Assembly (NCBI RefSeq): GCF_016907235.1
Contig: NZ_JAFBBO010000001.1
Coordinates: 1,550,001 to 1,614,000, forward strand
DNA from: Oerskovia jenensis
GTDB lineage: Bacteria; Actinomycetota; Actinomycetes; Actinomycetales; Cellulomonadaceae
Length of the DNA stretch: 64,000 nt
Reading direction: 5' to 3'
A model generated the notes under the pieces. That model worked only from the letters and a program-made list of their open reading frames with translations, made no database searches and was not told where the DNA came from. Shown here in pieces: positions 16,822-25,310 of this stretch. Every line of letters starts with the position of its first letter. Within the stretch, counting starts at the first letter, position 1. Made by a program: the position numbers and the translations under genes.

Positions 16822-18443
16822 CGCCGCACCGCCCGGTCCTCGGCGAGGAGCACCCGCAGGTACTCGGCCGTCTTGTCGGGGTCCGCCCCGGCGAGCGCGT
16901 CCACCTCGGCCCGACGCTGGTCCAGGCTCGAGAACCGGGGCGTCGGAGGCTGGATCTCGGGGCGCGTGGGCACCGGCTCGAGCAGGCCGTCACCGTCGTC
17001 ACGGCCACCGTGCATCGGACCGAACTCGTCGACGCCGTCGTGCACGGGGCGCAGCTCGAGGTCGGCGATGTCGACCGTCTCACGGCGCTCGCGGCGACGG
17101 CGAGCCCTCGACCAGACCACGAGCCCCAGGACGAGGAGCAGGAGGACGCCCGTCACGATCGCGCCGGTCCGCAGCATCTGGCCCTGCTTCTCGGCGGCGG
17201 CGGCCGCCTCGGCGGCGGCGAGCGCGGCCGAGGCCGCCTCGGCCGCACCGGTGTCGAACGCGAGACGCTCGACCTCGACGACGTCCCCCCGCTCGAGGTT
17301 GATGCCGGCCGCGGCCGCCACGAGGCTCGTGATCGCCGCGGTGTTGCCCGCGCCCGCCGCGTCGGCGTTCAGCGCGACCGACACGGTCTGGCGGGTCAGG
17401 GCTCCTGCGGGCCGCGTCGTCGTCTCGGTGGTCTTGTCGACCGCGTTGTTGCGCGTCGCGTCCTGGGAGGTGTAGGTGCTGTCACCGGTCCCGCCGTTCG
17501 GGACCGCGATGTTGTCCGGCCCCAGCACGCCTGCTCCGCCTCCGCCGGTGCCGGAGTACTCCTCGGTCGTGGTCGACTCGTTGAGCACGGGCCCGTTCTC
17601 GGGAGCGGTGAACTTCTCCTCGAGGCGCTCCGAGCTCGACACGTCCATCTCGGCCGTCACCGCGACGGTCGAGTTCCCCGCGCCCAGGACCCGGTCGAGC
17701 ATGGCCTGCACGGATCGGGCCGTGCGCTCCTCGTACTCGGTGGCCTGCTTGCCCGACGACCGGGTGCCCGCACCGACCTCCGAGAGGACCGCCCCGCTCT
17801 GGTCCACGACCGCGACGTCGGTGGGCGACATGCCGTCGATCGACGCCGACACCAGGTGGACCATGGCCTCGACCTGCTCGGGCGCGAGCGACTTCCCGCG
17901 GGTCGGGGCGACGAACACCGACGCGGTCGGCGTGCCCTTCTCCGCGGCGAAGACCGTGGCCTCCGGGATGGCGAGCTGCACGGTCGCGGTCGAGACGTTG
18001 TCCATGGCGCCGATCGTGCGAGCCAGCTCGCCCTCGAGCGCACGCTTGTACGTCACGTCCTGCTGGAACTCGCTCGACGTCACGCCCATCTCGTCGAGCA
18101 GCGAGTACCCGCCGGTCGACTCGTCGGCGGGCAGTCCCGCCGCGGCGGCCGTGAGCCGCTGCTCGTAGACCTGCTCCTCGGGCACGAGCACCGTCGCTCC
18201 GCCGTCGGACAGCTGGTAGGGAACGCCCTGGGACCTGAGCTGGTCCACGATCGCCGAGGCGTCCGCGCTCGACATGCCCGAGTACAGGGGCGCGTAGCTC
18301 GGTCGCGACACCCAGGACACGAGGGCGACCACGGCGACCGCGAGGATCGCGAGGGCGAGGACCGCGAGCGTGCGCTGCGCGATCGTGAAGTCGCGGACGG
18401 CGCCGAACGCGCGCCCGAACGACGACTTGATCTTCTCCGGCAT
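16818..18443 (-). CDS. fliF: FliF, flagellar MS-ring protein
   Basis: FliF makes the MS ring and collar in the cytoplasmic membrane. The 541-residue product has an N-terminal membrane helix (about residues 25-45), the secretin-like/YscJ domain (PSYAPLYSGMSSADASAIVDQL; RALEGELARTIGAMDNV), a variable periplasmic region, and a C-terminal membrane helix (about residues 425-445) followed by a basic stretch and the FliG-binding tail. It starts with ATG one base after fliE. Confidence 0.97.
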   Translation of the reverse strand: MPEKIKSSFGRAFGAVRDFTIAQRTLAVLALAILAVAVVALVSWVSRPSYAPLYSGMSSADASAIVDQLRSQGVPYQLSDGGATVLVPEEQVYEQRLTAAAAGLPADESTGGYSLLDEMGVTSSEFQQDVTYKRALEGELARTIGAMDNVSTATVQLAIPEATVFAAEKGTPTASVFVAPTRGKSLAPEQVEAMVHLVSASIDGMSPTDVAVVDQSGAVLSEVGAGTRSSGKQATEYEERTARSVQAMLDRVLGAGNSTVAVTAEMDVSSSERLEEKFTAPENGPVLNESTTTEEYSGTGGGGAGVLGPDNIAVPNGGTGDSTYTSQDATRNNAVDKTTETTTRPAGALTRQTVSVALNADAAGAGNTAAITSLVAAAAGINLERGDVVEVERLAFDTGAAEAASAALAAAEAAAAAEKQGQMLRTGAIVTGVLLLLVLGLVVWSRARRRRERRETVDIADLELRPVHDGVDEFGPMHGGRDDGDGLLEPVPTRPEIQPPTPRFSSLDQRRAEVDALAGADPDKTAEYLRVLLAEDRAVRR

Positions 18444-18444
18444 G

Positions 18445-18786
18445 TCAGGCCTGCATCCTCATGATCTCGTTGAACGCGTCGACCGCCTTGTTGCGCACGG
18501 TCGCGACGAGCTCGAGGGTGGCCGCCGCCCGCGTCGAGGCGATCGTCGCCTGGTGGATGTCGGCCAGGTCGCCCGAGACCGCGGCGATCGTCAGCTCGTT
18601 CGAGGCGGCCTGCAGCTGCTGGGTGTTGTCGACGGCACCGCCGAGGACCTCGGCGAAGGCGCTCGCGCCCACCCGTCCGGTCGACGCGGGGGCTTCCGTC
18701 GGCGACAGCGCGGACAGCGCCGACGCGGCCTCGGCGCCCGACAGGTAGCCGGTCGCGGTCGTGGGCTCGATGGGAGACACAGGCAT
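18445..18786 (-). CDS. fliE: FliE, hook-basal body junction protein
   Basis: FliE joins the MS ring to the rod. The ATG at 18786 gives 113 residues, the normal length, with the family's C-terminal pattern (VSGDLADIHQATIASTRAAATLELV, read as a helix, then RNKAVDAFNEIMRMQ). It follows flgC by five bases and precedes fliF by one. Confidence 0.95.
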   Translation of the reverse strand: MPVSPIEPTTATGYLSGAEAASALSALSPTEAPASTGRVGASAFAEVLGGAVDNTQQLQAASNELTIAAVSGDLADIHQATIASTRAAATLELVATVRNKAVDAFNEIMRMQA

Positions 18787-18791
18787 GGGGC

Positions 18792-19184
18792 TCACTTCCC
18801 GATCTGGAGTGCTGCTTCGTAGGCCGTCTTGGCGCGGTCGACGACCGCCGCGTTCGCCTGGTACCCGCGCTGGGCCAGGATGAGGCTGCCCATCTGCTCG
18901 GACATGTCGATGTCCGGGTAGCGCACGTAGCCGTCCTCGTCGGCGAGCGGGTGGTCGGGCTCGTACGTGAGCCGTCCCTCCTCGCTGCCCCAGGCGGCGC
19001 CCGCGACGAACGCGCCGGGGGTGTCGTTCCCGCCCTCCTGGACGGTCACGTAGCGGGCGCGGAACGCGGCGTCGTCGGTCGACGTCACGGTGTTGACGTT
19101 GGACAGGTTGTCGGCGACCGCGTCGAGCCACTTGCGGTGCACGGTCAGTCCGGTGCTGGCGATACCGATCGCGTCGAACGTCAT
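18792..19184 (-). CDS. flgC: FlgC, flagellar rod protein
   Basis: FlgC is a proximal rod subunit. The 130-residue product carries the rod N-terminal motif (STGLTVHRKWLDAVADNLSNVNT) and the C-terminal helix (SEQMGSLILAQRGYQANAAVVDRAK). Residues in between include the FlgC YVRYPDIDM region. It follows flgB by one base. Confidence 0.96.
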   Translation of the reverse strand: MTFDAIGIASTGLTVHRKWLDAVADNLSNVNTVTSTDDAAFRARYVTVQEGGNDTPGAFVAGAAWGSEEGRLTYEPDHPLADEDGYVRYPDIDMSEQMGSLILAQRGYQANAAVVDRAKTAYEAALQIGK

Positions 19185-19185
19185 C

Positions 19186-19527
19186 TCAGCTCGTCCTCAT
19201 CGCCGTGCGCAGCGAGTTCGCCTCGCCGCCGACGGCCTGCGTCGCGAACTGGTAGCGCAGCACGGTGTCGATGTTGCTCAGCGTCTCGGTGTCGAGGTTG
19301 ACGTTCGAACCGTTGAGCTGGGTGGGCTCGAGCGAGCGCGACACGCTGAACGCCACGCGCCCCTCGCCCGAGGCGACCGACGCGGCCAGCGCCTCCTCGA
19401 ACTGCACCCGCTTCGCGGTGTACCCGGGGGTGTTGATGTTGGCGACGTTCTCCGCGATCACGCGCTGGCGGGCGGAGAGCCCGTCGAGCGCGCTCTGGAG
19501 CGCCAAGGAGGTCACGGAGTCGAACAC
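19186..19527 (-). CDS. flgB: FlgB, flagellar rod protein
   Basis: FlgB is the first rod subunit. From GTG at 19527 it is 113 residues, beginning FDSVTSLALQSALDGLSARQ and containing ENVANINTPGYTAKRVQFEE. The frame is open upstream but that part has no rod-protein similarity. It heads the long flgB-flgC-fliE...fliK series; 222 bases separate it from the preceding small gene. Confidence 0.94.
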   Translation of the reverse strand: MFDSVTSLALQSALDGLSARQRVIAENVANINTPGYTAKRVQFEEALAASVASGEGRVAFSVSRSLEPTQLNGSNVNLDTETLSNIDTVLRYQFATQAVGGEANSLRTAMRTS

Positions 19528-19749
19528 GTTCGCGGTATCCCCACGTCGAAGGTGTCGGCCGTCCCATGGCCTGCGAGGTGAGCCGTCCGTGCTCACCGTG
19601 AACTCTCGGCCGCCGGGCGGCCGTCGTGCGTCGCGCACACCGCCCCGGTTCGCGGGCGAAGTGATGCGTCGTCGTGTCACTTCGAGCCCTATGCAGGGCC
19701 GTCGGAGGTCAGCCGTCGCCGCCCGGGCCGGGCGTGCGCTCGGAGGGGG
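19528..19749 (-). other. Intergenic region upstream of flgB with a TGCATAGG site
   Basis: This 222-bp gap should hold the promoter of the flgB operon. The only recurring element I see is TGCATAGG at 19688-19695 (minus strand), 160 bases upstream of the flgB start. GCCGACACC near 19543-19551 resembles the sigma-28-like -10 box but lacks the spaced AC. No clear terminator is visible. Confidence 0.4.
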
Positions 19750-20283
19750 TCAGGCCTGGACGTCGAGGTAGGCGGCCGCCGGGGCGTCGTGCACGGTGGG
19801 CACGGCGGACAGCGCTCGGACGTGTCGGCGGTTCTCCGCGACGGCCTCGTGCAGGTGCTCGACGACGTGCGCGTGGCCGGCGAGGACCTCGAGCGCTCGG
19901 TCCACCAGCACGGCGGGCAGACGTCCAAGGTCCGTCGGAGGGCTCCAGCGGACGAGCCTGTTCATCACGTCGATCCCCGCGTCGGGGCCCGCTTGCGCCG
20001 ACATCGCGGCGAGCTCGTCGAGCACGCGGGACCAGTCGGCGTGAGGATCCACCGGAGCCGGAGCCGGGTCCGGAGCCGGTGCGACGGCCCCCGGTGCACC
20101 GGGGGCGCTGCGCGCCTCGGGAGTGACCGAGAGGTCTGACGCACCCAGCGCGCCCGGCGCGGTGTGCAGGTCGTGCGGCACGGTGGGCAGGTCGGCCGGC
20201 GCGATCGACGTGGTCGGCGCAGTCGACGTGGTCGGCGTCACCGTGTTCGCGAGCACGAGCGCCGACTGCACGTCAGGCGACAC
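19750..20283 (-). CDS. Unrecognised small flagellar-cluster protein (FliT position)
   Basis: I do not recognise this family. The 177-residue frame starts at 20283, overlapping the fliS 3' end by 11 bases. Residues 1-80 are low-complexity Pro/Ala/Thr. Residues 85-177 look helical (DWSRVLDELAAMSAQAG; VDRALEVLAGHAHVVEHLHEAV). Position directly after fliS is where fliT-like chaperone genes often lie, so an export-chaperone role is possible. The start could lie further inside. Confidence 0.6.
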   Translation of the reverse strand: MSPDVQSALVLANTVTPTTSTAPTTSIAPADLPTVPHDLHTAPGALGASDLSVTPEARSAPGAPGAVAPAPDPAPAPVDPHADWSRVLDELAAMSAQAGPDAGIDVMNRLVRWSPPTDLGRLPAVLVDRALEVLAGHAHVVEHLHEAVAENRRHVRALSAVPTVHDAPAAAYLDVQA

Positions 20284-20698
20284 CGGTCACTCCGCCACCA
20301 CGCACGGACGAGGCGCTGTCGTGCCCTGCGGGGAGCACCTCGGCCGCCTGGCGCCACGTCTCCTGCAGGGGCAGGACCAGCTCGAGCACCTCGTGCGTGC
20401 GGGCGATGTCCCGGTGGACGTTGGCCGCGACCAGGGCCTCGTGCACGTAGACGTACACGGCCAGGAGGTCCTCGCCTCCGTCCCAGACCGAGGTGTCGAG
20501 CGAACCCATGAGCTCGGCGACGATCGCCTGCGCGTGCAGGAGCTGCTCGGAGGCTGCCGTCCAACGCTCCTCGCCCTGCGCGACCTCGGCCCGGCGCAGG
20601 TCGAGCACGAGCCGGTCGTAGAGCATGGTCAGCAACCGGGCGGGCGACGCGGTGAGGATGGCGTCACGCCCGTAGGCGCTCTGGGCGAGGTGTGTCAC
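20273..20698 (-). CDS. fliS: FliS, flagellin export chaperone
   Basis: FliS binds flagellin and keeps it unfolded for export. The 141-residue product shows the family start (YGRDAILTASPARLLTMLYDRL) and the four-helix layout, with VYVYVHEALVAANVHRD in the C-terminal half. The start is GTG at 20698 preceded by GAAGGAA. It follows fliD by 21 bases. The last 20 residues are a variable tail. Confidence 0.94.
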   Translation of the reverse strand: MTHLAQSAYGRDAILTASPARLLTMLYDRLVLDLRRAEVAQGEERWTAASEQLLHAQAIVAELMGSLDTSVWDGGEDLLAVYVYVHEALVAANVHRDIARTHEVLELVLPLQETWRQAAEVLPAGHDSASSVRGGGVTGVA

Positions 20699-20719
20699 GG
20701 GGGTTCCTTCGCGGGAGGG

Positions 20720-22090
20720 TCAGCGCTTGGACGGGTTCAGGGCGTTGAGCTGTCCCGTCAGCCACTGCTGCTGGGAGTCGAGCTTCGCGAGCTGCACCTC
20801 CATCGAGGTGAACTGCGCGCTGAGCCGGTTGTAGCGCTGCTCGAGCCGGGTGTCCCAGCGGGTGATCTGCTCGTCCATGCGCTTCGCGTTGGTCTCGCGG
20901 TTCTGGATCGAGGTGGTCAGCTGGCCGTCGTACTTGTCCGACAACGACTCGGCGGCCTCCTGGACGCGGCCTGCGACCTTGTTGAACGTGGCCGTGACCT
21001 TGTCCGGGTCGTCGGCCAGGGCCGCGTCGAGCTTCTTGGGGTCGAAGACGACCTCGCCGTACCGCGTGATCTCGATCCCGATCGAGGAGAGCGAGACGTT
21101 GTCGATCGGGTAGGACGCGGCGTCGAGCAGGGTCTGGCGCGCGCTGCGCACCACGGACTCTCCGGCCAGCGCCGCCCCCGTCGTCGAACCGTCGGCGGCG
21201 ATCGTGACCTTGGTCAGTGCGGAGATGCGCGACAGGATCGACTGGACCGAGTCCACGAATCCCTTGACCGTGGCGGACCGCGCCTCGGCGTCCTCGTTGA
21301 CCGTGATGGTCACGGGGTTCGTGGAGACCTTGGCGACCGTGACGTCGACTCCGGGGAGCAGGTCGGTCAGGACGGCCGTGGACGACGTCACGGTCTGCTC
21401 GGCGGGCGTGCCCGCCCACAGACGCACCGACGAGTCGGCGGCCGCGGTGACGGTCGCGGCGCCCGGCGCGGTGAGGAGGTTGGTGGCGGTGCCGCCGCTG
21501 ACCTCGGCCGCCGTGCCCGCGTGGAACGAGAACGCGTTCTCGGCACCGGTCTCGGTCGACGTGAGCTGGAGGCGGTAGAGCTTCTCGCCCGTGCCGGGGT
21601 CGGTGCCTGCGGAGACCTTGACCGCCCGGACCCCCGCGTCGGCCTTGTTGAGGGCCGTGACGACGTCGTCGAGCGACGAGGAGGCCGACGTGATCTCGGT
21701 GTGCGCCCCCTTGGCGTCGGTGATCGTGAACTTCGTGCCGGGGGCCGTGAGCATGGCACCGGTCACGGACTTCTGCCCGGCGGCGACCGAGTCGACGACG
21801 AGCTCGATCGTGCCGGCGCCCGCCGCCGGCTTGGCGGTCACCGCGACGCCGTCCGACGAGCTCGTCGCCTTGAACTGGGCGAGGGCGTTGGGGGACGTGA
21901 GGTCCTTGGCGGACTTCGCGAGCGCGGCGAGGCGCGTGTTGAGGTCCTGGAGCGCGGTGATCTCCGTGCGCTGGAGCTTGACCTTGGCCTGGAGGTTGAG
22001 CTGAGGGATCGATTCGACCTTCATGAGGTCCGCCACCAGGGCCTTGACGTCGAGCCCGCTCGACGTGAGACCGGAGAGAGTGATGCCCAC
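20720..22090 (-). CDS. fliD: FliD, filament cap protein
   Basis: FliD caps the filament tip and helps flagellin fold. The 456-residue product has the FliD N-terminal domain (ITLSGLTSSGLDVKALVADLMKVE), a central variable region, and a C-terminal coiled coil (RETNAKRMDEQITRWDTRLEQRYNRL in pieces) ending QQQWLTGQLNALNPSKR. Start is GTG at 22090 with CTGGAGGC upstream. A weak sigma-28-like match (CTGAC-N14-GCCGACCCA) lies 21 bases before it. Confidence 0.96.
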   Translation of the reverse strand: MGITLSGLTSSGLDVKALVADLMKVESIPQLNLQAKVKLQRTEITALQDLNTRLAALAKSAKDLTSPNALAQFKATSSSDGVAVTAKPAAGAGTIELVVDSVAAGQKSVTGAMLTAPGTKFTITDAKGAHTEITSASSSLDDVVTALNKADAGVRAVKVSAGTDPGTGEKLYRLQLTSTETGAENAFSFHAGTAAEVSGGTATNLLTAPGAATVTAAADSSVRLWAGTPAEQTVTSSTAVLTDLLPGVDVTVAKVSTNPVTITVNEDAEARSATVKGFVDSVQSILSRISALTKVTIAADGSTTGAALAGESVVRSARQTLLDAASYPIDNVSLSSIGIEITRYGEVVFDPKKLDAALADDPDKVTATFNKVAGRVQEAAESLSDKYDGQLTTSIQNRETNAKRMDEQITRWDTRLEQRYNRLSAQFTSMEVQLAKLDSQQQWLTGQLNALNPSKR

Positions 22091-22110
22091 GGGAAGTGCC
22101 TCCAGGACGT

Positions 22111-22138
22111 TGGGTCGGCTGGGTTCAGCCAGGGTCAG
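22111..22138 (-). promoter_or_regulatory. Weak sigma-28-like promoter candidate for fliD
   Basis: CTGAC, 14 bases, GCCGACCCA on the minus strand. Spacing is one base short of the other sites and the -10 box has two changes, so this is only a candidate. Confidence 0.25.
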
Positions 22139-22154
22139 ATCGGTGGCGGAAGAG

Positions 22155-22200
22155 CACCCGGCGAGCGGCGACCTGTGCGGACGCCGCCGCCCGCCGGGTG
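22155..22200 (-). terminator. Terminator hairpin after the first flagellin gene
   Basis: CACCCGGCG at 22155-22163 pairs with CGCCGGGTG at 22192-22200, and a shorter GC stem (GGCG/CGCC type) sits inside. It lies ten bases beyond the flagellin stop at 22211. Confidence 0.6.
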
Positions 22201-22210
22201 GCTGTCAGTC

Positions 22211-23074
22211 TCAGCCGAGGAGCTGCAGGACTCCGGCGTTGGACTGGTTGGCCTGGGCCAGCATCGCGGTCCCGGCCTGGGACAGGATGTTGGTGCGCGA
22301 GTAGTTCATCATCTCCTTGGCCATGTCGACGTCGCGGATGCGCGACTCGGCCGAGGTCAGGTTCTCCGCGGCGACGTTGATGTTGGAGATCGCGTACTCG
22401 AGGCGGTTCTGCGTCGCACCGAGGTTCGAGCGAGCCGTCGAGACGGCCTTGAGCGCGGTGTCGATCGTCTCGATCGCCGTGCGCGAGGCTGCGGAGTCCA
22501 CGACGCTCAGTGCGGTGCCGCCGGCGCCGCCCGCGTCGTCGTAGATGGTGTCCTTGATGATGGTCTGCAGGTTGTTCGTGGCCAGGGCCACGGTGATGGT
22601 GTTGCCGTCGCCGTCACCCTCGGCCCCGACCTGGACGGTCAGGTTGTCGGCGTCCTCGGTGAGGAGGTTGATGCCGTTGAAGTTGGTCGACTGCACGATG
22701 CGGGTGAGCTCGTTGGAGAGCTCGTCGAGCTCGGAGCCGATCGCGATGCGCGCGTCGGCGTTGTTGGTGTCCGACGCCGCCTGGACCGCGAGGTCACGCA
22801 TGCGCTGCAGGATCGACTGGGACTCGCCCAGCGCCCCTTCAGCAGCCTGCACGACGCTGATGCCGTCCTGCGCGTTACGAGCCGCGACCGAGTAGCCGTT
22901 GACCTGAGCCTTGAGGCCCTCCGCGATCGACAGACCCGCGGCGTCGTCCGCCGCACGGTTGATACGAAGACCCGACGACAGCTTCTCGAGCGACTTGCTC
23001 TGGCTGTTCTGCGTGTTCGTCAGGTTCCGGAACGTGTTCAGTGCAGAGACGTTCGTGTTGACGCTGAAGCCCAT
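22211..23074 (-). CDS. fliC: Flagellin (first of three tandem copies)
   Basis: The flagellin forms the filament. The ATG at 23074 gives 287 residues: a conserved N-terminal D0/D1 half (GFSVNTNVSALNTFRNLTNT; KLSSGLRINRAADDAAGLSIAE) and C-terminal D0 (RTNILSQAGTAMLAQANQ), with a short variable middle (about residues 165-205, with DDAGGAGGTALSVVD). Domains D2/D3 are absent. It has its own promoter-like element, a 5' hairpin and a strong SD (CGGAGGA). Its two neighbours are paralogues. Confidence 0.97.
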   Translation of the reverse strand: MGFSVNTNVSALNTFRNLTNTQNSQSKSLEKLSSGLRINRAADDAAGLSIAEGLKAQVNGYSVAARNAQDGISVVQAAEGALGESQSILQRMRDLAVQAASDTNNADARIAIGSELDELSNELTRIVQSTNFNGINLLTEDADNLTVQVGAEGDGDGNTITVALATNNLQTIIKDTIYDDAGGAGGTALSVVDSAASRTAIETIDTALKAVSTARSNLGATQNRLEYAISNINVAAENLTSAESRIRDVDMAKEMMNYSRTNILSQAGTAMLAQANQSNAGVLQLLG

Positions 23075-23113
23075 GGTGAATCCTCCGTGAGACGGGCGAG
23101 AAAGGGTGGTCCC

Positions 23114-23133
23114 CCAGCCCATCCATGGGCCGG
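23114..23133 (-). promoter_or_regulatory. Flagellin leader hairpin with GGA loop (copy 1)
   Basis: In the mRNA, CCGGCCC pairs with GGGCTGG (seven pairs, one G-U) around the loop AUGGAU. GGA in a hexaloop is the form bound by CsrA. A second GGA pair is in the SD. Conserved before all three flagellin genes. Confidence 0.5.
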
Positions 23134-23142
23134 TCATCCATC

Positions 23143-23172
23143 ACTGTCGGCAGCGGGGGCCTCGCCGTGGGG
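23143..23172 (-). promoter_or_regulatory. Sigma-28-like promoter of flagellin copy 1
   Basis: CCCCAC, 15 bases, GCCGACAGT on the minus strand, about 70 bases before the ATG. GCCGA at -10 and the 15-base spacer agree with FliA/WhiG promoters; the -35 differs from the usual TAAA. Confidence 0.65.
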
Positions 23173-23190
23173 GGTGACTTCGGGACGCAC

Positions 23191-23226
23191 GACGGCGCCG
23201 CACCGGTTCTCCGGTGCGGCGCCGTC
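23191..23226 (-). terminator. Terminator hairpin after the second flagellin gene
   Basis: A perfect 16-bp inverted repeat (GACGGCGCCGCACCGG and its complement) with loop TTCT, 42 bases beyond the stop at 23269. An identical hairpin follows the third flagellin gene. Confidence 0.85.
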
Positions 23227-23268
23227 GTCGGAAGGTCCCTTCAGGGGCCCGCCGGGTGGCTGTCAGTC

Positions 23269-24156
23269 TCAGCCGAGGAGCTGCAGGACTCCGGCGTTGG
23301 ACTGGTTGGCCTGGGCCAGCATCGCGGTCCCGGCCTGGGACAGGATGTTGGTGCGCGAGTAGTTCATCATCTCCTTGGCCATGTCGACGTCGCGGATGCG
23401 CGACTCCGCAGAGGTCAGGTTCTCCGCGGCGACGTTGATGTTGGAGATCGCGTACTCGAGGCGGTTCTGCGTCGCACCGAAGTTCGAACGAGCCGTCGAC
23501 ACAGCCTTGAGCGCCGTGTCGATCGTCTCGATCGACGTCCGGGCGTTGGCCGCGGTGTCGACGCCCAGGCCGGTCCCCGGGGCGGTGCCCGCAGCGGCGC
23601 CCGTGGCGAAGAAGATGCTTCCTGCCGCGTCCCCGAGGATCGTCTCGAGGTCGTTGGCCGCGAGGGCGATGGTGATGGTGTTGCCACCACCGGCCACGCC
23701 CTCGGCCCCGACCTGGACCGTGAGGTCCGTGGCCGCTGCGGTGAGCAGGTTGATGCCGTTGAAGTTGGTCGAGTCGACGACGCGGGTGAGCTCGTTCGCG
23801 AGCTCGTCGAGCTCGGACTTGATCGCGATGCGCGCGTCGGCGTTGTTGGTGTCCGAGGACGCCTGGACCGCGAGGTCACGCATGCGCTGCAGGATCGACT
23901 GGGACTCGCCCAGGGCCCCTTCAGCAGCCTGCACGACGCTGATGCCGTCCTGCGCGTTGCGCGACGCGACCGAGTAGCCGTTGACCTGAGCCTTGAGGCC
24001 CTCCGCGATCGACAGACCCGCGGCGTCGTCCGCCGCACGGTTGATACGAAGACCCGACGACAGCTTCTCGAGCGACTTGCTCTGGCTGTTCTGCGTGTTC
24101 GTCAGGTTGCGGAACGTGTTCAGTGCCGAGACGTTGGTGTTGACGCTGAAGCCCAT
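23269..24156 (-). CDS. fliC: Flagellin (second of three tandem copies)
   Basis: The longest copy at 295 residues from the ATG at 24156. The conserved N- and C-terminal parts are almost identical to the other two; the middle (about residues 180-220) is distinct and contains FATGAAAGTAPGTGLGVD. It has S in place of A in VASRNAQDG. The gene has its own promoter-like site, leader hairpin and terminator, so each copy can be an independent unit. Which copy dominates the filament cannot be told from sequence. Confidence 0.97.
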   Translation of the reverse strand: MGFSVNTNVSALNTFRNLTNTQNSQSKSLEKLSSGLRINRAADDAAGLSIAEGLKAQVNGYSVASRNAQDGISVVQAAEGALGESQSILQRMRDLAVQASSDTNNADARIAIKSELDELANELTRVVDSTNFNGINLLTAAATDLTVQVGAEGVAGGGNTITIALAANDLETILGDAAGSIFFATGAAAGTAPGTGLGVDTAANARTSIETIDTALKAVSTARSNFGATQNRLEYAISNINVAAENLTSAESRIRDVDMAKEMMNYSRTNILSQAGTAMLAQANQSNAGVLQLLG

Positions 24157-24194
24157 GATGAGTCCTCCGTGAGACGGGCGAGAAAGATGGTCCC

Positions 24195-24214
24195 CCAGCC
24201 CATCCATGGGCCGG
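24195..24214 (-). promoter_or_regulatory. Flagellin leader hairpin with GGA loop (copy 2)
   Basis: Identical stem and AUGGAU loop to copy 1. A candidate CsrA site in the 5' untranslated region. Confidence 0.5.
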
Positions 24215-24223
24215 TCATCCATC

Positions 24224-24253
24224 ACTGTCGGCATCACGGGCACCGCCGTGAGG
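24224..24253 (-). promoter_or_regulatory. Sigma-28-like promoter of flagellin copy 2
   Basis: CCTCAC, 15 bases, GCCGACAGT on the minus strand, same layout and distance to the ATG as copy 1. Confidence 0.65.
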
Positions 24254-24339
24254 GGCGCCCGGGTGAATCGGCGCCGGACCGGCGTCCGGCTCCCGGCGCG
24301 CACGTCGGCAGTGGCCCCCGTGCCCGTCCCGGGACGCAC

Positions 24340-24375
24340 GACGGCGCCGCACCGGTTCTCCGGTGCGGCGCCGTC
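24340..24375 (-). terminator. Terminator hairpin after the third flagellin gene
   Basis: Same perfect 16-bp inverted repeat with TTCT loop as at 23191-23226, 42 bases beyond the stop at 24418. Confidence 0.85.
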
Positions 24376-24417
24376 GTCGGAAGGTCCCCTCAGGGGCCCG
24401 CCGGGTGGCTGTCAGTC

Positions 24418-25272
24418 TCAGCCGAGGAGCTGCAGGACTCCGGCGTTGGACTGGTTGGCCTGGGCCAGCATCGCGGTCCCGGCCTGGGACAGGATGTTGG
24501 TGCGCGAGTAGTTCATCATCTCCTTGGCCATGTCGACGTCGCGGATGCGCGACTCCGCAGAGGTCAGGTTCTCCGCGGCGACGTTGATGTTGGAGATCGC
24601 GTACTCGAGGCGGTTCTGCGTCGCACCGAAGTTCGAACGAGCCGTCGACACAGCCTTGAGCGCCGTGTCGATCGTCTCGATCGCGGCCTGACCGTTCGCC
24701 GCCGTGGCGACCGTCAGCGACGACCCACCACCGGCGGCGGAGATCCCGGCCCCGATGATGGTCTCGAGGTCGTTGGCTGCGAGCGCGATCGTGATGGTGT
24801 TGCCGCTGCCGGCGCCCTCGGCCCCGACCTGGACCGTGAGGTCCGTGGCCGCTGCGGTGAGCAGGTTGATGCCGTTGAAGTTGGTCGACTGCACGACGCG
24901 GGTGAGCTCGTTCGCGAGCTCGTCGAGCTCGGACTTGATCGCCGTGCGCGCGTCGGCGTTGTTGGTGTCCGACGCCGCCTGGACGGCCAGGTCACGCATG
25001 CGCTGCAGGATCGACTGGGACTCGCCCAGCGCCCCTTCAGCAGCCTGCACGACGCTGATGCCGTCCTGCGCGTTACGAGCCGCGACCGAGTAGCCGTTGA
25101 CCTGAGCCTTGAGGCCCTCCGCGATCGACAGACCCGCGGCGTCGTCCGCCGCACGGTTGATACGAAGACCCGACGACAGCTTCTCGAGCGACTTGCTCTG
25201 GCTGTTCTGCGTGTTTGTCAGGTTGCGGAACGTGTTCAGTGCCGAGACGTTGGTGTTGACGCTGAAGCCCAT
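24418..25272 (-). CDS. fliC: Flagellin (third of three tandem copies)
   Basis: This 284-residue copy starts at the ATG at 25272. It shares the conserved ends (GFSVNTNVSALNTFRNLTNT; SNAGVLQLLG) and differs in the middle (about residues 178-208, IIGAGISAAGGGSSLTV). Its promoter region has diverged from those of copies 1 and 2 except for the spaced AC, the GCCGACAGT box and the leader hairpin, which supports function for those elements. It lies 145 bases downstream of fliA. Confidence 0.97.
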   Translation of the reverse strand: MGFSVNTNVSALNTFRNLTNTQNSQSKSLEKLSSGLRINRAADDAAGLSIAEGLKAQVNGYSVAARNAQDGISVVQAAEGALGESQSILQRMRDLAVQAASDTNNADARTAIKSELDELANELTRVVQSTNFNGINLLTAAATDLTVQVGAEGAGSGNTITIALAANDLETIIGAGISAAGGGSSLTVATAANGQAAIETIDTALKAVSTARSNFGATQNRLEYAISNINVAAENLTSAESRIRDVDMAKEMMNYSRTNILSQAGTAMLAQANQSNAGVLQLLG

Positions 25273-25310
25273 GATGAGTCCTCCGTGAGACGGGCGAGAA
25301 AGATGGTCCC

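Noticed and set aside
17160-17230. GGCGGC-type tandem repeats in fliF and elsewhere
   Set aside because: They encode Ala-rich helices and are expected in high-GC coding DNA.
23074-23137. Flagellin starting further upstream, in frame through the leader
   Set aside because: The strong SD and the universal flagellin start GFSVNTN place the start at 23074; the upstream part is the promoter, hairpin and leader.
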